NCBI RefSeq assembly: GCF_003576645.1
Contig: NC_044918.1
Coordinates: forward strand, 21,090,659 to 21,154,658
DNA length: 64,000 bases
Reading direction: 5' to 3'
Origin: Ipomoea triloba
Taxonomy: Eukaryota > Streptophyta > Magnoliopsida > Solanales > Convolvulaceae
Positions within the stretch are counted from its first letter, which is position 1. Each line of letters begins with the position of its first letter. Shown here piece by piece: positions 23,057 to 32,881 of the stretch. The notes below the pieces were generated by a model. The model ran no database searches, had not been told where the DNA came from, and saw only the letters and a program-made list of their open reading frames with translations. Both the position numbers and the translations under genes were made by a program.

Positions 23057-23570
23057 GAGTTAATTCCAGCAATGGTCCTTCGACTATGTTGATTTTCCAA
23101 AATTAGTTCCCAACTTTTAATTTGGATAATTTAGGTCCCTTGAATTTCAAATTCTTTCCAATTTTGGTCTTTTCGTCAAATTTTGGTTAAGTTGAGGTCA
23201 AATAAAGGGGTAAAATTGTCCGTTCACTTGTATACTCCTATTTCTCATGTCCTATACGCTATATATATGAATATAATATCATTCGAAGAGATATCGACTG
23301 AGATTATATGGCTTTGATTGAGACTTCGACTAAGATTATATTCATATATACAACGTATAGGACAGGAGAAATACGAGTAATAATACAGAAAACAGGTGAA
23401 TGGACAATTTTACCACTTTATTTGACCTCAACTTAATCAAAATTTGACGAATGAAATGACTAACATTGGAAAAAATTTGAAAGTCAATGGACCTAAATTG
23501 TCCAAATTAAAAGTCGAGGACTAATTTTGGAAAATCAACATAATCCGAGGACCATTGCTGGAATTAAACT
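23057..23570. mobile_element. Mutator-like MITE with long terminal inverted repeats
   Basis: The left end GAGTTAATTCCAGCAATGGTCC and right end GGACCATTGCTGGAATTAAACT are inverted copies, and pairing continues inwards for more than 150 bases through GTCAAATAAAGGGGTAAAATTGTCC-type sequence. The centre contains a second small palindrome (CCTATACG...CGTATAGG). A truncated identical copy lies at 19127-19585. It has no coding content. Confidence 0.65.
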
Positions 23571-23850
23571 TTAATTTAATCTTAGAAATAGAAGTGTTTA
23601 ATAATTTATATTATCTTTTTGAATTGTTTATGAAACAAGCGGACAAAAAAGGTGAAATGAAAAACTAAACATAATGAGGCTACACTACATTGATAGTATC
23701 AATTGAAAGCAAATTAAAGAAGAAATAGCACTAAAAGTGGTATTAAATCTTGGTAATTATATCTCAGCATAAATTCTCTTTTGTTCCTCGTACTAATGTC
23801 TTATAGGAGTAAATTTAAAAGATTTTGAGAGTTTGATGACGTAAGCCACG

Positions 23851-24660
23851 ATGGAGTCGCTCCAAGAAATGAATTACAGGAAAGCTCTATTGAAAGAAAA
23901 CACGTCCTCGGAATCTGAGTCGCCGATGGAAAGCAGCCGGACTCCAGAAGAACAAGACCTGCTGGAAAGAAGTACCAAGAAATCAAAGCGGGGTGAAAGA
24001 TCGCCTAAAGGTCCCCAGTGTGAGCATAAATATAATATAAACATAAACGTGCAGTCCAACTATCAGCTTAGGCTTTTAGTTGGATGGAACACATGATTTA
24101 ATTTGGTATCAAAGCCATGCAAAAGGTCATGGGTGTGGCGGAAAAAAGACTATGCTCCACGTGTTGCTTGGAGCTTATCAAAGTCAATTGGCCCGTACAT
24201 GTGAGGGAGCGTGTGAGCATAAATATAATCAAAGTCAATTCATAAATATAATCAAAATCAATTGGCCCGCACACGCACACGTGAAGAAGCCATAAATATA
24301 ATATAAACATAAACGATGGTAGTCAAGGAAACGCCTCTTGTGTCTAATTCAGAACCGTTGCATGTGCCTCCCTCTGCGACACCAGGTCCACTGGATGATG
24401 AAATGGAAGAGGACCTGGATCGTTTCGGATGAAGAAGAAATAGATGAAGCCAACTTCGATCCAGACTGTCCGACGATTATAGTCCCGCAACCTACGGCCT
24501 CCGCTTCACAGACCGAAAAGATACCCCCGGCCTACTCACCATGAACCACCCACCCAAAACCCATCCTATTATGAGCAAAGTCCATAGCCATGCATGGGAG
24601 CTTGCCACCTCACTGGACGTAAACTTCCGTTCGAAGCAGCTAGCCGTAGGCACCGTATGA
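23851..24660 (+). pseudogene. LINE (L1-type) ORF1 N-terminal fragment, interrupted
   Basis: Two open segments, 23851-24018 (MESLQEMNYRKALLKE... with DLLERSTKKSKRGERSP) and roughly 24318-24540 (with DEEEIDEANFDPDCPTI), resemble the N-terminal part of plant L1 ORF1/gag-like proteins, where an acidic stretch precedes a DPxCPTI motif. The two parts are split by an LTR-derived insertion at 24019-24314 and shifted in frame. The nucleic-acid-binding core of ORF1 is absent. Family assignment rests on motif resemblance only. Confidence 0.5.
24019..24117 (+). mobile_element. Short LTR with primer-binding site (copia/TRIM-like fragment)
   Basis: The sequence runs TGTGAGCATAAATATAA ... CAGTCCAACTATCAGCTTAGG ... 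CACATGATTTAAT and is followed by TTGGTATCAAAGCC, which resembles a primer-binding site for initiator tRNA-Met. Pieces of the same LTR recur to 24314. A matching LTR fragment lies alone at 61123-61195. No protein is encoded. Confidence 0.6.
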
Positions 24661-24682
24661 ACCTTAGCTTCATCCAATTATT

Positions 24683-25233
24683 ATAATAGATCAAAGCCTG
24701 TGTCACCATAGTCTTGCATTGGGGTCCATACATTGATTGTGAAATACCATTTGATGATTCCTATTTTCCCACAAAGCCCAACATACCCCATGACCTTGAT
24801 AATCACCTCCTTAGGCAAAGCACACCATATCTCCGTAATCCAATTATCTAAGCAATATAATCCACATAATCCATTCGCCATGTCCTATTCAACTCATTCC
24901 AAAAGTCATGAACAAAGGAGCAGTTCGCAAATAGATGTACCAAGGTTAGGTTTCCGACTCCATACTACACATATATAGGACATATAGGATCACATGCAAC
25001 CTGTTTAACCGCCAAAGCATCTTTAGTAGGTAACATGTCGGTACGTAAAGCCCACAAAAAAAAAAAAAAAAAAGCACTTTATTTTTTGAGGTAATTAAAT
25101 TCCAATTCCACATCCTTACCCAAATCACAACCCCACTCGATCGGCCACCCCCAATCCTTTGTAAGCAACCTATATGCACTTTTAACAGAATATTCACCCG
25201 ATAATTCCTCCCTCCAAAACCAAGAACCAACAA
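24683..25233 (-). pseudogene. LINE reverse-transcriptase C-terminal (zf-RVT) fragment
   Basis: On the minus strand, with at least one frameshift, the translation contains LRTDMLPTKDALAVKQVACDPIC followed in another frame by CSMESETLVHLFANCSFVHDFWNELNR. This is the pattern of the zinc-binding domain of reverse transcriptase in plant non-LTR elements (CxxC...ET..HLF..C...FW). Downstream are VIIKVMGYVGLC-type residues of the linker. It is a 5'- and 3'-truncated, decayed piece. Confidence 0.6.
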
Positions 25234-25348
25234 CAGGTCTAGTTGCTATGCATTCATGTAGTTCTTACGATGTTGTGCATTCATATAGAACATACGGTGC
25301 ATTCCTTCATAAATTCATAAGTTCACATGGGAAGGTTGGTTTGTATTT

Positions 25349-25490
25349 GCCAAAGGTCTTGTGGTCAAGCGTGGCTCTCTCAAATGGAAGGTCATGGGTT
25401 TGAGTCTCAGTGAGGGCGATATTGACTCATTGAGCTTCAGTAGACAGGGTCAACCAACGGGTCTAGATGAGGTGAGAGATATTCAAAAAA
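25349..25490 (+). mobile_element. SINE, full-length sense copy
   Basis: It starts GCCAAAGGTCTTGTGGTCAA (box A), has box B-like GGGTTTGAGTCTC near 25397, and ends AGATATTCAAAAAA. It is the same family as at 2877. I see no clear target duplication. Confidence 0.75.
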
Positions 25491-25499
25491 TATCTTCCG

Positions 25500-26140
25500 A
25501 GCTAGTAAACATATCAACATTTTTGACAAAATAGATCATTTTTTAATAGGGCCTAAGAGTCAAACTTAAAATATTGACTTGGGTTGGCATCCTTAATCAC
25601 TATTTGTCACGTATGTTGGAGGTTAAGTAGTGTTTTCTTTCTGTATTAATGATTTAATGTGTGCATCTTATGAGACTAGTGGACAAATACAATAGTATAT
25701 TCATGAAGTACGTATGTAACAAGAATTATTGATTCAAAAGTCAACAGAATCACATAGTTGGAATTGTAGATTTGCACAGATCAGAGGAGCTGTATGAGGG
25801 GAATTCTTGACTTGAGAGGAAATTAATTAACATGATGAATTACACGTGATTTTTCTAGCTCTATTCACACATGCATAACACTTATGGCCCTATGCAGTAT
25901 AATTTGGCATAATCTTTCTCAAGAATTTGTGATTGAATAGTGTAGCATTCTACAATTGCGATCCAATCCTGTTGTGAATATGAAAAGTACTATCATTCTG
26001 TTTGGTATACCTAACTAAGCTAAAATGCTAAAGTTTAGAAGCTAAATATTGAGTTGTTAGTAACAAAACAATGGCGGAAAACTCATAGTGAAGAAGGAAG
26101 AAGAACTGCTGTATTATCTGGAAATGTTCAAGTGTACAAA
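25500..26140. other. Intergenic DNA left of the copia element
   Basis: There is no recognisable coding sequence, RNA gene or element end. It forms the empty flank of the LTR retrotransposon. Confidence 0.5.
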
Positions 26141-26148
26141 ATGAGAAA

Positions 26149-26262
26149 TGTGCTATCTTAGGGGCTATTTATTGCCTAACCTTATTACTAATGTACCCTT
26201 AAACTAACTGCCTTATTACATTGACACATGCTTAGCTGGCAGTAGCACAGCTCACTTTCACA
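26149..26262 (-). repeat. Copia 3' LTR
   Basis: It begins TGTGAAAGTGAGC on the minus strand and ends with the CA dinucleotide at 26149. It is preceded by the polypurine tract at 26263-26268. It is 109/114 identical to the 5' LTR. The pol frame reads through the tract into this LTR. Confidence 0.85.
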
Positions 26263-29013
26263 CCCCCCGTAAGCTGGAGTGTACAAGTCATGTAAGCCCA
26301 GCTTAGAGATAAAAACAGAGAACTGTGGCAAAGGTAATGCCTTGGTGAAGCCATCTGCAATCTGACTCATGGAAGGAATGTACATGAGCTTTATGAGACC
26401 TTGTTGCAGTTTTTCTCAAACAATATGGCAGTCAATCTCTATGTGTTTCGTTCTTTCGTGGAACACATAATTCTCTCCAATTGCAATGGCGGATTTGTTG
26501 TCGCAGAAGAAAGTGGCTGGCTTAGAAGGAACAACCCCCAGATCACTTAGCAAAAACCAAATCCATTGGATCTCACATACTGCCACTGCCATTGATCTAT
26601 ATTCAGCTTCTGAAGAAGATCTAGACACTGTTGGCTGCTTTTTGGACTTCCAAGATATGAGGGATTCACCTAGGAAAATGCAAAAACCTGAGATGGACCT
26701 CCTTGTTTCTGAACAAGCTGCCCAGTCAGAATCAGAGAAGGCTTGCAAGTGAATTTCTGAATTTGCTGAGTAAAAAATTCCTTTTCCTGGGGCTGCTTTC
26801 AAATACCTTAAGACTCTGTGAGCTGCAGCTAGGTGGTTTTCAGTAGGCCTATCTACAAATTGGCTTAGTTGTTGTACAGCATATGCAATATCTGGTCTCG
26901 TTGCAGTGAGGTACAACAACCTGCCCACCAACCTTCTATATTGTCCTGCATCTGTGAGCAGAGGGGCATCATCATGACATAGTCTTTGCCCTGGAACCAT
27001 TGGACTTGCCACGGACTTGCTGTTTAAAAAACCAGATTCTTTCAAGATATCAAGGGTGTATTTCCTTTGGCACAAGTTGAGACCAGCAGGGGATCTTGTA
27101 GCCTCAATGCCTAAGAAGTAGCTTAATTCTCCAAGTTCCTTGATTTTGAAGGTTGAATTTAAGAACTGCTTCAACTCCTCAATAGAGCTTAGCTGGTTGC
27201 TGGCAACAATTATATCATCAACATAAACTAAGAGGGCAATAAAACAACCTGAAGAAACCTTGATGAATAGAGACGGATCAGATTTAGCTTGAGTAAAATT
27301 AATACTCAGTAGAGCAGCTGTGAGCTTTGCGTTCCACTGTCTGCTAGCCTGTTTAAGCCCATAAAGTGATTTCATTAGCTTACAAACTTGGTTTGGCTTC
27401 TCATTTTGAAATCCGGGCGGTAAAACCAAGTATATGTCTTCCTTTAAATCACCATGTAGAAACGCATTATTAACATCCATTTGCTGAAGGAACCATCCCT
27501 TTGCCACTGCTACAGCCATAAGAGTTCTAATAGTAGTAATCCTTGCAACCGGAGAAAATGTTTCAATATAGTCTATTCCGAGTTGTTGTGTGTACCCTTT
27601 TGCAACTAATCTTGCCTTATGCCTTTCCACAGACCCATCAGCCCTGTATTTTACCTTATAAACCCATTTGCATCCTATAGGAACCTTCCCTTTAGGTAGG
27701 TCAGTAAGGGTCCAAGTTTGGTTATCCTAAAGTGCTTGAATTTCTGCTTGCATTGCAGCTCTCCAACACTCATGCTGCACAACTTGCTCATAAGTCTTAG
27801 GCTCATCAATTGAAGAAATGATAGTGGAAAACACTCTATGAGCTGGGGTTAGATGATCATATGAAAGAACTAAGTGCAATGAATGAGGAGAAGTAGGCTT
27901 TTTCTGGACTTGTGTCACCATACCACAATGATAATCCTGCAGTCGTAATGGAATGGACTTTGTTCTCATGGACCTTCTTGGTTGCAAGGGTTGCTCAAGT
28001 TCCTCAATTTGCTGAGAACCGCGGTCAGACTGCTCAAAAGACCGTAGTTGTACAGATTTTGAATTTTCCACTTACGGCTGCTGCTCAGATTCTATATCCG
28101 TCATTTGTAGGTGATGGTCTACTTGCAAGTTATTCTCACTTATTTTAGATTGAGGCAAGGCTAGTTCTGAGCTGGAAAACATAACTGGCAATGTAGGATT
28201 GAAAGATTCTTCAACATGGCCTTCCTTAGAGGTGTCCAATCCTTCAGAGTGAAATGGAAAGGTCTGCTCATAAAACTTTACATCCCTGGAGATAAAAATA
28301 GAATTATCATGAAGATCATACAGTATATAACCTTTGACATTGGCTGGATAGCCAAGGAAAACACACTTCCTGCCCCTGGGTGCCATTTTGTGTCTTGACC
28401 AGGACAATGTAGAAGCAAAACTCAGACAACCAAATACTCTCAGATGATCATAGAGAACCGGTTTTCGAAACAAAATTTCAAAAGGCGTTCTCTAACCAAT
28501 TACTTGAGATGGCATTCTATTAATCAAATATACAGCATGAAGCACACAATGTCCCCAAAATTGTAGAGGCAATCCAGCTTGAAACCTTAAGGCCCTAGCT
28601 ACATTCAATATATGTTGATGTTTTCTTTCTACAATAGCATTCTGTTGCGGAGTACCAACACATGTTGTTTGGTGTATGATGCCTTTCTCATTATAGAAAT
28701 CAGGCATATTGAATTCACTCCCATTATCACTCCTCACTATTTTAATTTTGGCAGAAAACTGTGTGGCAACATAACTACAAAAATTTTTGAGTAAAGCCCT
28801 TGTCTCAGATTTTTGTTTCATCATATGCAACCAAGTGAATCTACTGTAATCATCAACAATAGTCAAAAAATAATATTCCCCATTCAATGAACAAGTAGAA
28901 AATGGGCCCCAAATATCAGTATGCACAAGATCAAAGTAAGCTGTTGTTGTAGAAGTACTAATAGGAAATGGGCTTCTCTTATGCTTTGCTAAATGGCAAA
29001 CATCACAAATCAA
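26188..29013 (-). pseudogene. Copia pol: integrase, reverse transcriptase, RNase H with four nonsense codons
   Basis: All segments share one frame. Integrase (29013-28492) has CDVCHLAKH, the catalytic residues in HTDIWG, SDNGSEF and NAIVERKH, and lacks its HH half. Stops follow at 28492-28494 (TAG), 28072-28074 (TAA), 27727-27729 (TAG) and 26416-26418 (TGA where the family has Arg). Reverse transcriptase includes WVYKVKY, KARLVAKGYTQ, FLHGDLKEDIY and the catalytic YVDD (LVYVDDIIVAS). RNase H has FSDSDWAAC, SSSEAEYRSMA and HIEIDCH. No frameshift is needed across 2.8 kb. Protease is deleted. Confidence 0.88.
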
Positions 29014-29978
29014 CTACAGTAAGTGCATTTTGCAGACTTATTAGCACCATTAGGATTAAACCTCCTTATATTATTTCCTGTGTTCAAGTTTCCCACAGCA
29101 GCAATCACTCCATTAGTCACTGCTTCAGTTAGTGTTGCATTAGCATGTATAGGTTCCTTGCCAACATTAATGTTTCCAGCACATTGCTGCAATTGTCTTT
29201 CTAATTTGATAGCCATACCAAAAACCTTATCTACAGGAGGAATTGGATCTAGAATAAGCACTCCTGATTTTATACTAGCAAACTCCTCATTTAGGCCTTT
29301 CAAGAAACGAATCACATTATCCTCATCTTTTTCTTTTCTGATCTTAGTAATCAGTTCACATGAACATTTAGGAGTACATTCACAGACTGGAAGTGGTCTT
29401 AAGATGCTCATCTCCTCCCACAGAGTTATACAATGAGTGTAATAGTCAGTTACACTACATGAACCTTGCTTCAGATTATAAATTTCATCTTGAAGATCTG
29501 AAATCCTATGCGGATCTGCTTGGGAGAACCTGTTCTTCAGGTCATCCCAGATGCCTCTAGCTCGTCCAATGTACATAACACTTTGAGCAATTGATGGACT
29601 AATAGACTTAAGGAGCCAAGATCTCACCATAATATCGCATCGATTCCAAGTTTCGAACTCAGGATCATCAACTTTCGGAGCCGGAATCGTGCCGTTGATT
29701 AGTCCCCATTTATTCCTCACCTGAAGAGCCATCTCCATGGACCTACTCCATGAACTGTAATTTGCTCCTGTGAGAGGCGGACTGACGAGAACGACATTTA
29801 TATTCTCATTAATGTGGATAAACAGAGGATTACGATAGTCTTCTACACTGGTAGGTTGGTGTAGAGACGAAGTGACCGGAGCTTGGTGTTGTTGCCCTAG
29901 CGTTGGTGCCGTCGCGCTAGAGTCGCCAACTGCCGAGACGACAGCTGCAAAGCTTCGATTGCGAGGCTCTGGTACCAT
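29010..29978 (-). pseudogene. Copia gag, truncated at the zinc knuckle
   Basis: The 322-residue frame contains the copia gag domain: NPLFIHINENINVVLVSPPL, GANYSSWSRSM and NKWGLINGTI around residues 50-100, then the conserved IWDDLKNRFSQ and YYTHCITLWEEM region. It ends KSAKCTYCS and stop, so only the first two cysteines of the CX2CX4HX4C knuckle remain. The frame opens inside the primer-binding site, so the true start may be a later Met. The deletion joins this end to integrase 3 bases on. Confidence 0.85.
29965..29977 (-). promoter_or_regulatory. Primer-binding site (initiator tRNA-Met)
   Basis: TGGTACCAGAGCC begins three bases inside the LTR end. Plant copia elements primed by initiator tRNA-Met have TGGTATCAGAGC. 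The apparent first ATG of gag (29978) overlaps this site. Confidence 0.75.
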
Positions 29979-29980
29979 AT

Positions 29981-30094
29981 TGAGCTATCTTAGGTGCTAT
30001 TTATAGCCTAACCTTATTACTAATGTATCATTAAACTAACTGCCTTATTACATTGACACATGCTTAGCTGGCAGTAGCACAGCTCACTTTCACA
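29981..30094 (-). repeat. Copia 5' LTR
   Basis: The 114 bases have TG...CA ends on the minus strand. A TATA-like GCTATAAATAGC sits near its 3' side (about 30000), a plausible element promoter. It is followed by the primer-binding site at 29965-29977. Confidence 0.85.
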
Positions 30095-30300
30095 CTAAAA
30101 CTTTGTAAGGTTAGTGTTCAGGGTTGAAATAATATTTGGTTGTATATATATAAAGAATCATGTGAAACAACTGCTTTAGGTGAGAAATAATGAAATATGA
30201 TGAAATTATATACTTAGATTGAGTCCAGATCAAGGGTCTAAATTGTAGATTTTTTAAAAACTAACACGGTGGGTCGGTGTAATTATTGTAATTTTCTGTA
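30095..30300. other. Intergenic flank of the copia element
   Basis: Short AT-rich sequence without recognisable features. Confidence 0.4.
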
Positions 30301-30317
30301 AGTAAGTTAATTTTTTT

Positions 30318-30760
30318 TTGCCTTCCAGTGCACATTGTTATGTCATACCGTGCACATTGTTCCTTCTTCCAGTGCACATTGTTATGTCATACAGTGCACA
30401 TAGTTCCTTCTTCCAGTGCACATTGTTATGCCATACAGTGCACATTGTTCCTTATTCTAGAGGACATTGTTGTGCCAGTACACATTGTTGTGTCTTCCAG
30501 AGCATTTTTTTAAGATTGTAGATGATGAACTTTTATTTAAAAGATCAATTAATCTTGTTCACTAATTACTAATTTGAATTGCATATTGTTTGTTTGTTTA
30601 TTTATTATTTATGGTTGTTTATGATTTGTGTTGAAGATCCTATATTAAATTTAATTTTTACAATAATTGTTTCACATCTTTGTGTCTCCAGTGCGCATTT
30701 TTTTGCCTTACAGTGCACATTGTTCTTTCTTTCAGTGCACATTATTGAAGTTCGTAGGTG
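30318..30760. repeat. Minisatellite with CAGTGCACATTGTT motif
   Basis: The motif CAGTGCACATTGTT or a close variant occurs about eight times from 30325 to 30500 in a roughly 46-bp unit composed of two half-units (…TATGTCATACAG… and …CCTTCTTCCAG…). Three further copies occur at 30690-30745. Apparent small frames here are by-products of the repeat. Confidence 0.75.
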
Positions 30761-30833
30761 GCGATTTTTTTTTATCTAGGGGTGAGATTCTATCTCACTT
30801 CTTACCTGCGACTTTCTTCTCCCCGAACCCCTT

Positions 30834-30834
<1 letters not shown>

Positions 30835-30874
<40 letters not shown>

Positions 30875-31690
30875 GAATTCAGGTGCGGCCTACTCCTTAG
30901 GTGCGGCTGTGTGGCTATTTTGTAACCATTAAATTACAGGAAGTCACCAAATCAACGTTCATCATTCTATGCATTAAAATTCACCACAACGTGTGTTAAA
31001 ATGCACAATTTCGCTTATTGAAAATCCTTATCCCAGATTATAAACTTGCACTATTACACTTATTAAAAACATATGTTAAAATACACATCATTCTACGTAT
31101 TAAAAGGCACTAGATGACGGTTTAAAACACATCATTCCACAACACAGTTAAATGTACCAACATAGTAATATAACGCACCACAACATGTATTAAAACGCAC
31201 CACACCATGTACTAAAATGCACCTGAATACTTAATACGTAATATAGATACTAAAATTACCATAACACCCTCCACTTAACATACGTGAATTGCAATTTCCT
31301 AAACACTAAGATTATATTGCCACCGTTAGATTACTCCAATCCGACGACAAAAATGCAACCACACAACCGCATAGGAGCTAACTGGAACAAAAAAAATGTT
31401 GGTGTAATAGTCTGCTATAACATATTGTACTTTTTGTTCTTCTTATTGTGCAACCACCAATTAAATTCCTAATATATCCTAATCATTTATAATTTTACAA
31501 AATTCTTTCAGTTAAATATAACGGAAGTTTAACATTAAATTCTTTAGGCAATTTTTTTTTTATTGCAGTTTTCAAACAATTGGCAATATTCTATAATACA
31601 ATTCTGTATAGATTCCTAACTTAAAATTGGAATATTGAAGTCTTAATAGGATTCTATAATACAATTTTGTATAGATTCCTAACTAAACCA
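30835..31690. other. TA microsatellite and AT-rich repeat-like DNA
   Basis: A (TA)n run lies at 30838-30870. From 30960 to 31230 short motifs such as TTAAAATGCAC and ACGCACCACA recur irregularly. No gene is visible. A similar style of GTGCAC-rich repeat is present at 35700-36260. Confidence 0.45.
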
Positions 31691-31704
31691 TTATTCTACA
31701 AAAG

Positions 31705-32869
31705 CAACAGTATATAAACCCCTCCTCGGCCTTCTCACTGGATATTCACCCAAAACTAAACCTAACATATTCTGCAACACACCATCTAAACACCATCTAC
31801 TTAACATTCTATAGGTATGATTGTCAAATTATTATCATGCTAATTCTATTATTTTTATTTGTACTCATAATGATTACAGTTTTTTTTTTAAAGTGATGAT
31901 GGTATACTTATTAATTAGTATAACTTCAATATCGTTATGTAAATATATCTATTGTATAATCTGTTCATCTATACTTGTATCATTGTATGTAATGTTGTGG
32001 TTCTCATTATATTCCTCTATATATAATCTACATATTTTAGTTACTCCTAACTCCCTAATCTATGATTTTTGAATTTATGTTGTGGTTCTCATTATATTAT
32101 GTCATAACATCCTTTATGAACATATTTCCCATAGCACAAGGATATTAGTCATGACAAATGTAGTAAAGTTAATTGATAATGACACACAAACTGTGGGCTG
32201 AAGTTGTACAGTTAATGTCATTAAGAAAAACGAACCAAAAAACGCTATCGGAACGCCTAAGAAAAAGTATATGCTCATCGTCCTTGAGGATGAAATTGTA
32301 AGTAAATAGTAAAAAAAAATTCCCTTTTATTATTATTTTATTTTATTTTTATCATTATTAGTATTATTATTATTATTATTCTGAAGATGCTCTCATTCAC
32401 CACCAACATCATTGTAAATGTTATATCTAAATGCAAGGAACTCGGGTTTAATCAATAGTGTTTGATAATAACATTGGAATGCATGATATCACTTTACAAA
32501 CCATGGTGCATCATCTCAAATGTCATTGTCAAACCTGTCCGAACGAACTATAAAGTACTTGATCACAAATACAATTACACATGAATTTTAAATGGTCGGA
32601 CCGGTGTCCAAACAACTGACAATGATGACACGACATTTGCTCCCATGTAAGTGGTTTAATTGTTTCTACTTACTTTAGTTGTAGTTTAGCTATTTACAAA
32701 TTCGTTATGTTTTATTAAAATATATAAGCATCAAGACTATTTTTTTTTTATTAATTTAGCATTTTTTCTCTCTCATTATTATATGACTACTTTAACCAAT
32801 TAAGGAACACTAATTTAAAAATACGCATTGGGCATTGGTTTAATCGCGCAATGCGCATGTGATAACTAG
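31705..32869 (+). mobile_element. Helitron 3' portion carrying an RPA-like gene relic
   Basis: The right end is a Helitron 3' terminus: GGCATTGGTTTAATCGCGCAATGCGC with hairpin (CGCGCAATGCGC), then TGTGATAACTAG with CTAG at 32866-32869 and a T flank. It is related to but diverged from family 1. A TATA-like TATATAAACC lies near 31711. The 5' terminus could not be found, so the left boundary is only the start of gene-like sequence. Confidence 0.5.
32154..32648 (+). pseudogene. RPA70-like OB-fold protein relic
   Basis: An exon-like piece after a TTTCCCATAG acceptor reads MTNVVKLIDNDTQTVG, a stop, then CTVNVIKKNEP and KKKYMLIVLEDEI, ending near a GTAAGT donor. A second piece (about 32490-32638) reads YKPWCIISNVIVKP, NYKVLDHKYNYT, a stop, then ILNGRTGVQ, and ends at ATGTAAGT. 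The ISNA.VKPV...Y.VLDHKYxWILNGRT pattern resembles plant replication-protein-A 70-like OB-fold proteins, which are common Helitron passengers. At least two nonsense changes (one apparently Trp to stop) make it a pseudogene. Assignment is by remembered motif and is tentative. Confidence 0.4.
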
Positions 32870-32881
32870 TATATATATATA

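Larger units (their letters stand above)
26149..30094 (-). mobile_element. Defective Ty1/copia retrotransposon with 114-bp LTRs
   Basis: The element is 3946 bp. Both LTRs are 114 bp and differ at five positions. Internal order on the minus strand is LTR, primer site, gag, integrase, reverse transcriptase, RNase H, polypurine tract (GGGGGG just before the 3' LTR), LTR, the copia order. The whole zinc-knuckle tail, protease and integrase N-terminus are missing, and pol carries four in-frame stops. The flanking five bases (AGAAA and CTAAA) do not match as a target duplication. It cannot be autonomous; the LTR differences show it is not a recent insertion. Confidence 0.9.

Noticed and set aside
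24733..24978. 81-codon plus-strand frame as a gene
   Set aside because: The opposite strand carries a recognisable LINE zf-RVT translation, which explains the open frame.
30318..30521. Cysteine- and histidine-rich peptide
   Set aside because: It is a translation of the CAGTGCACATTGTT minisatellite with no other gene evidence.
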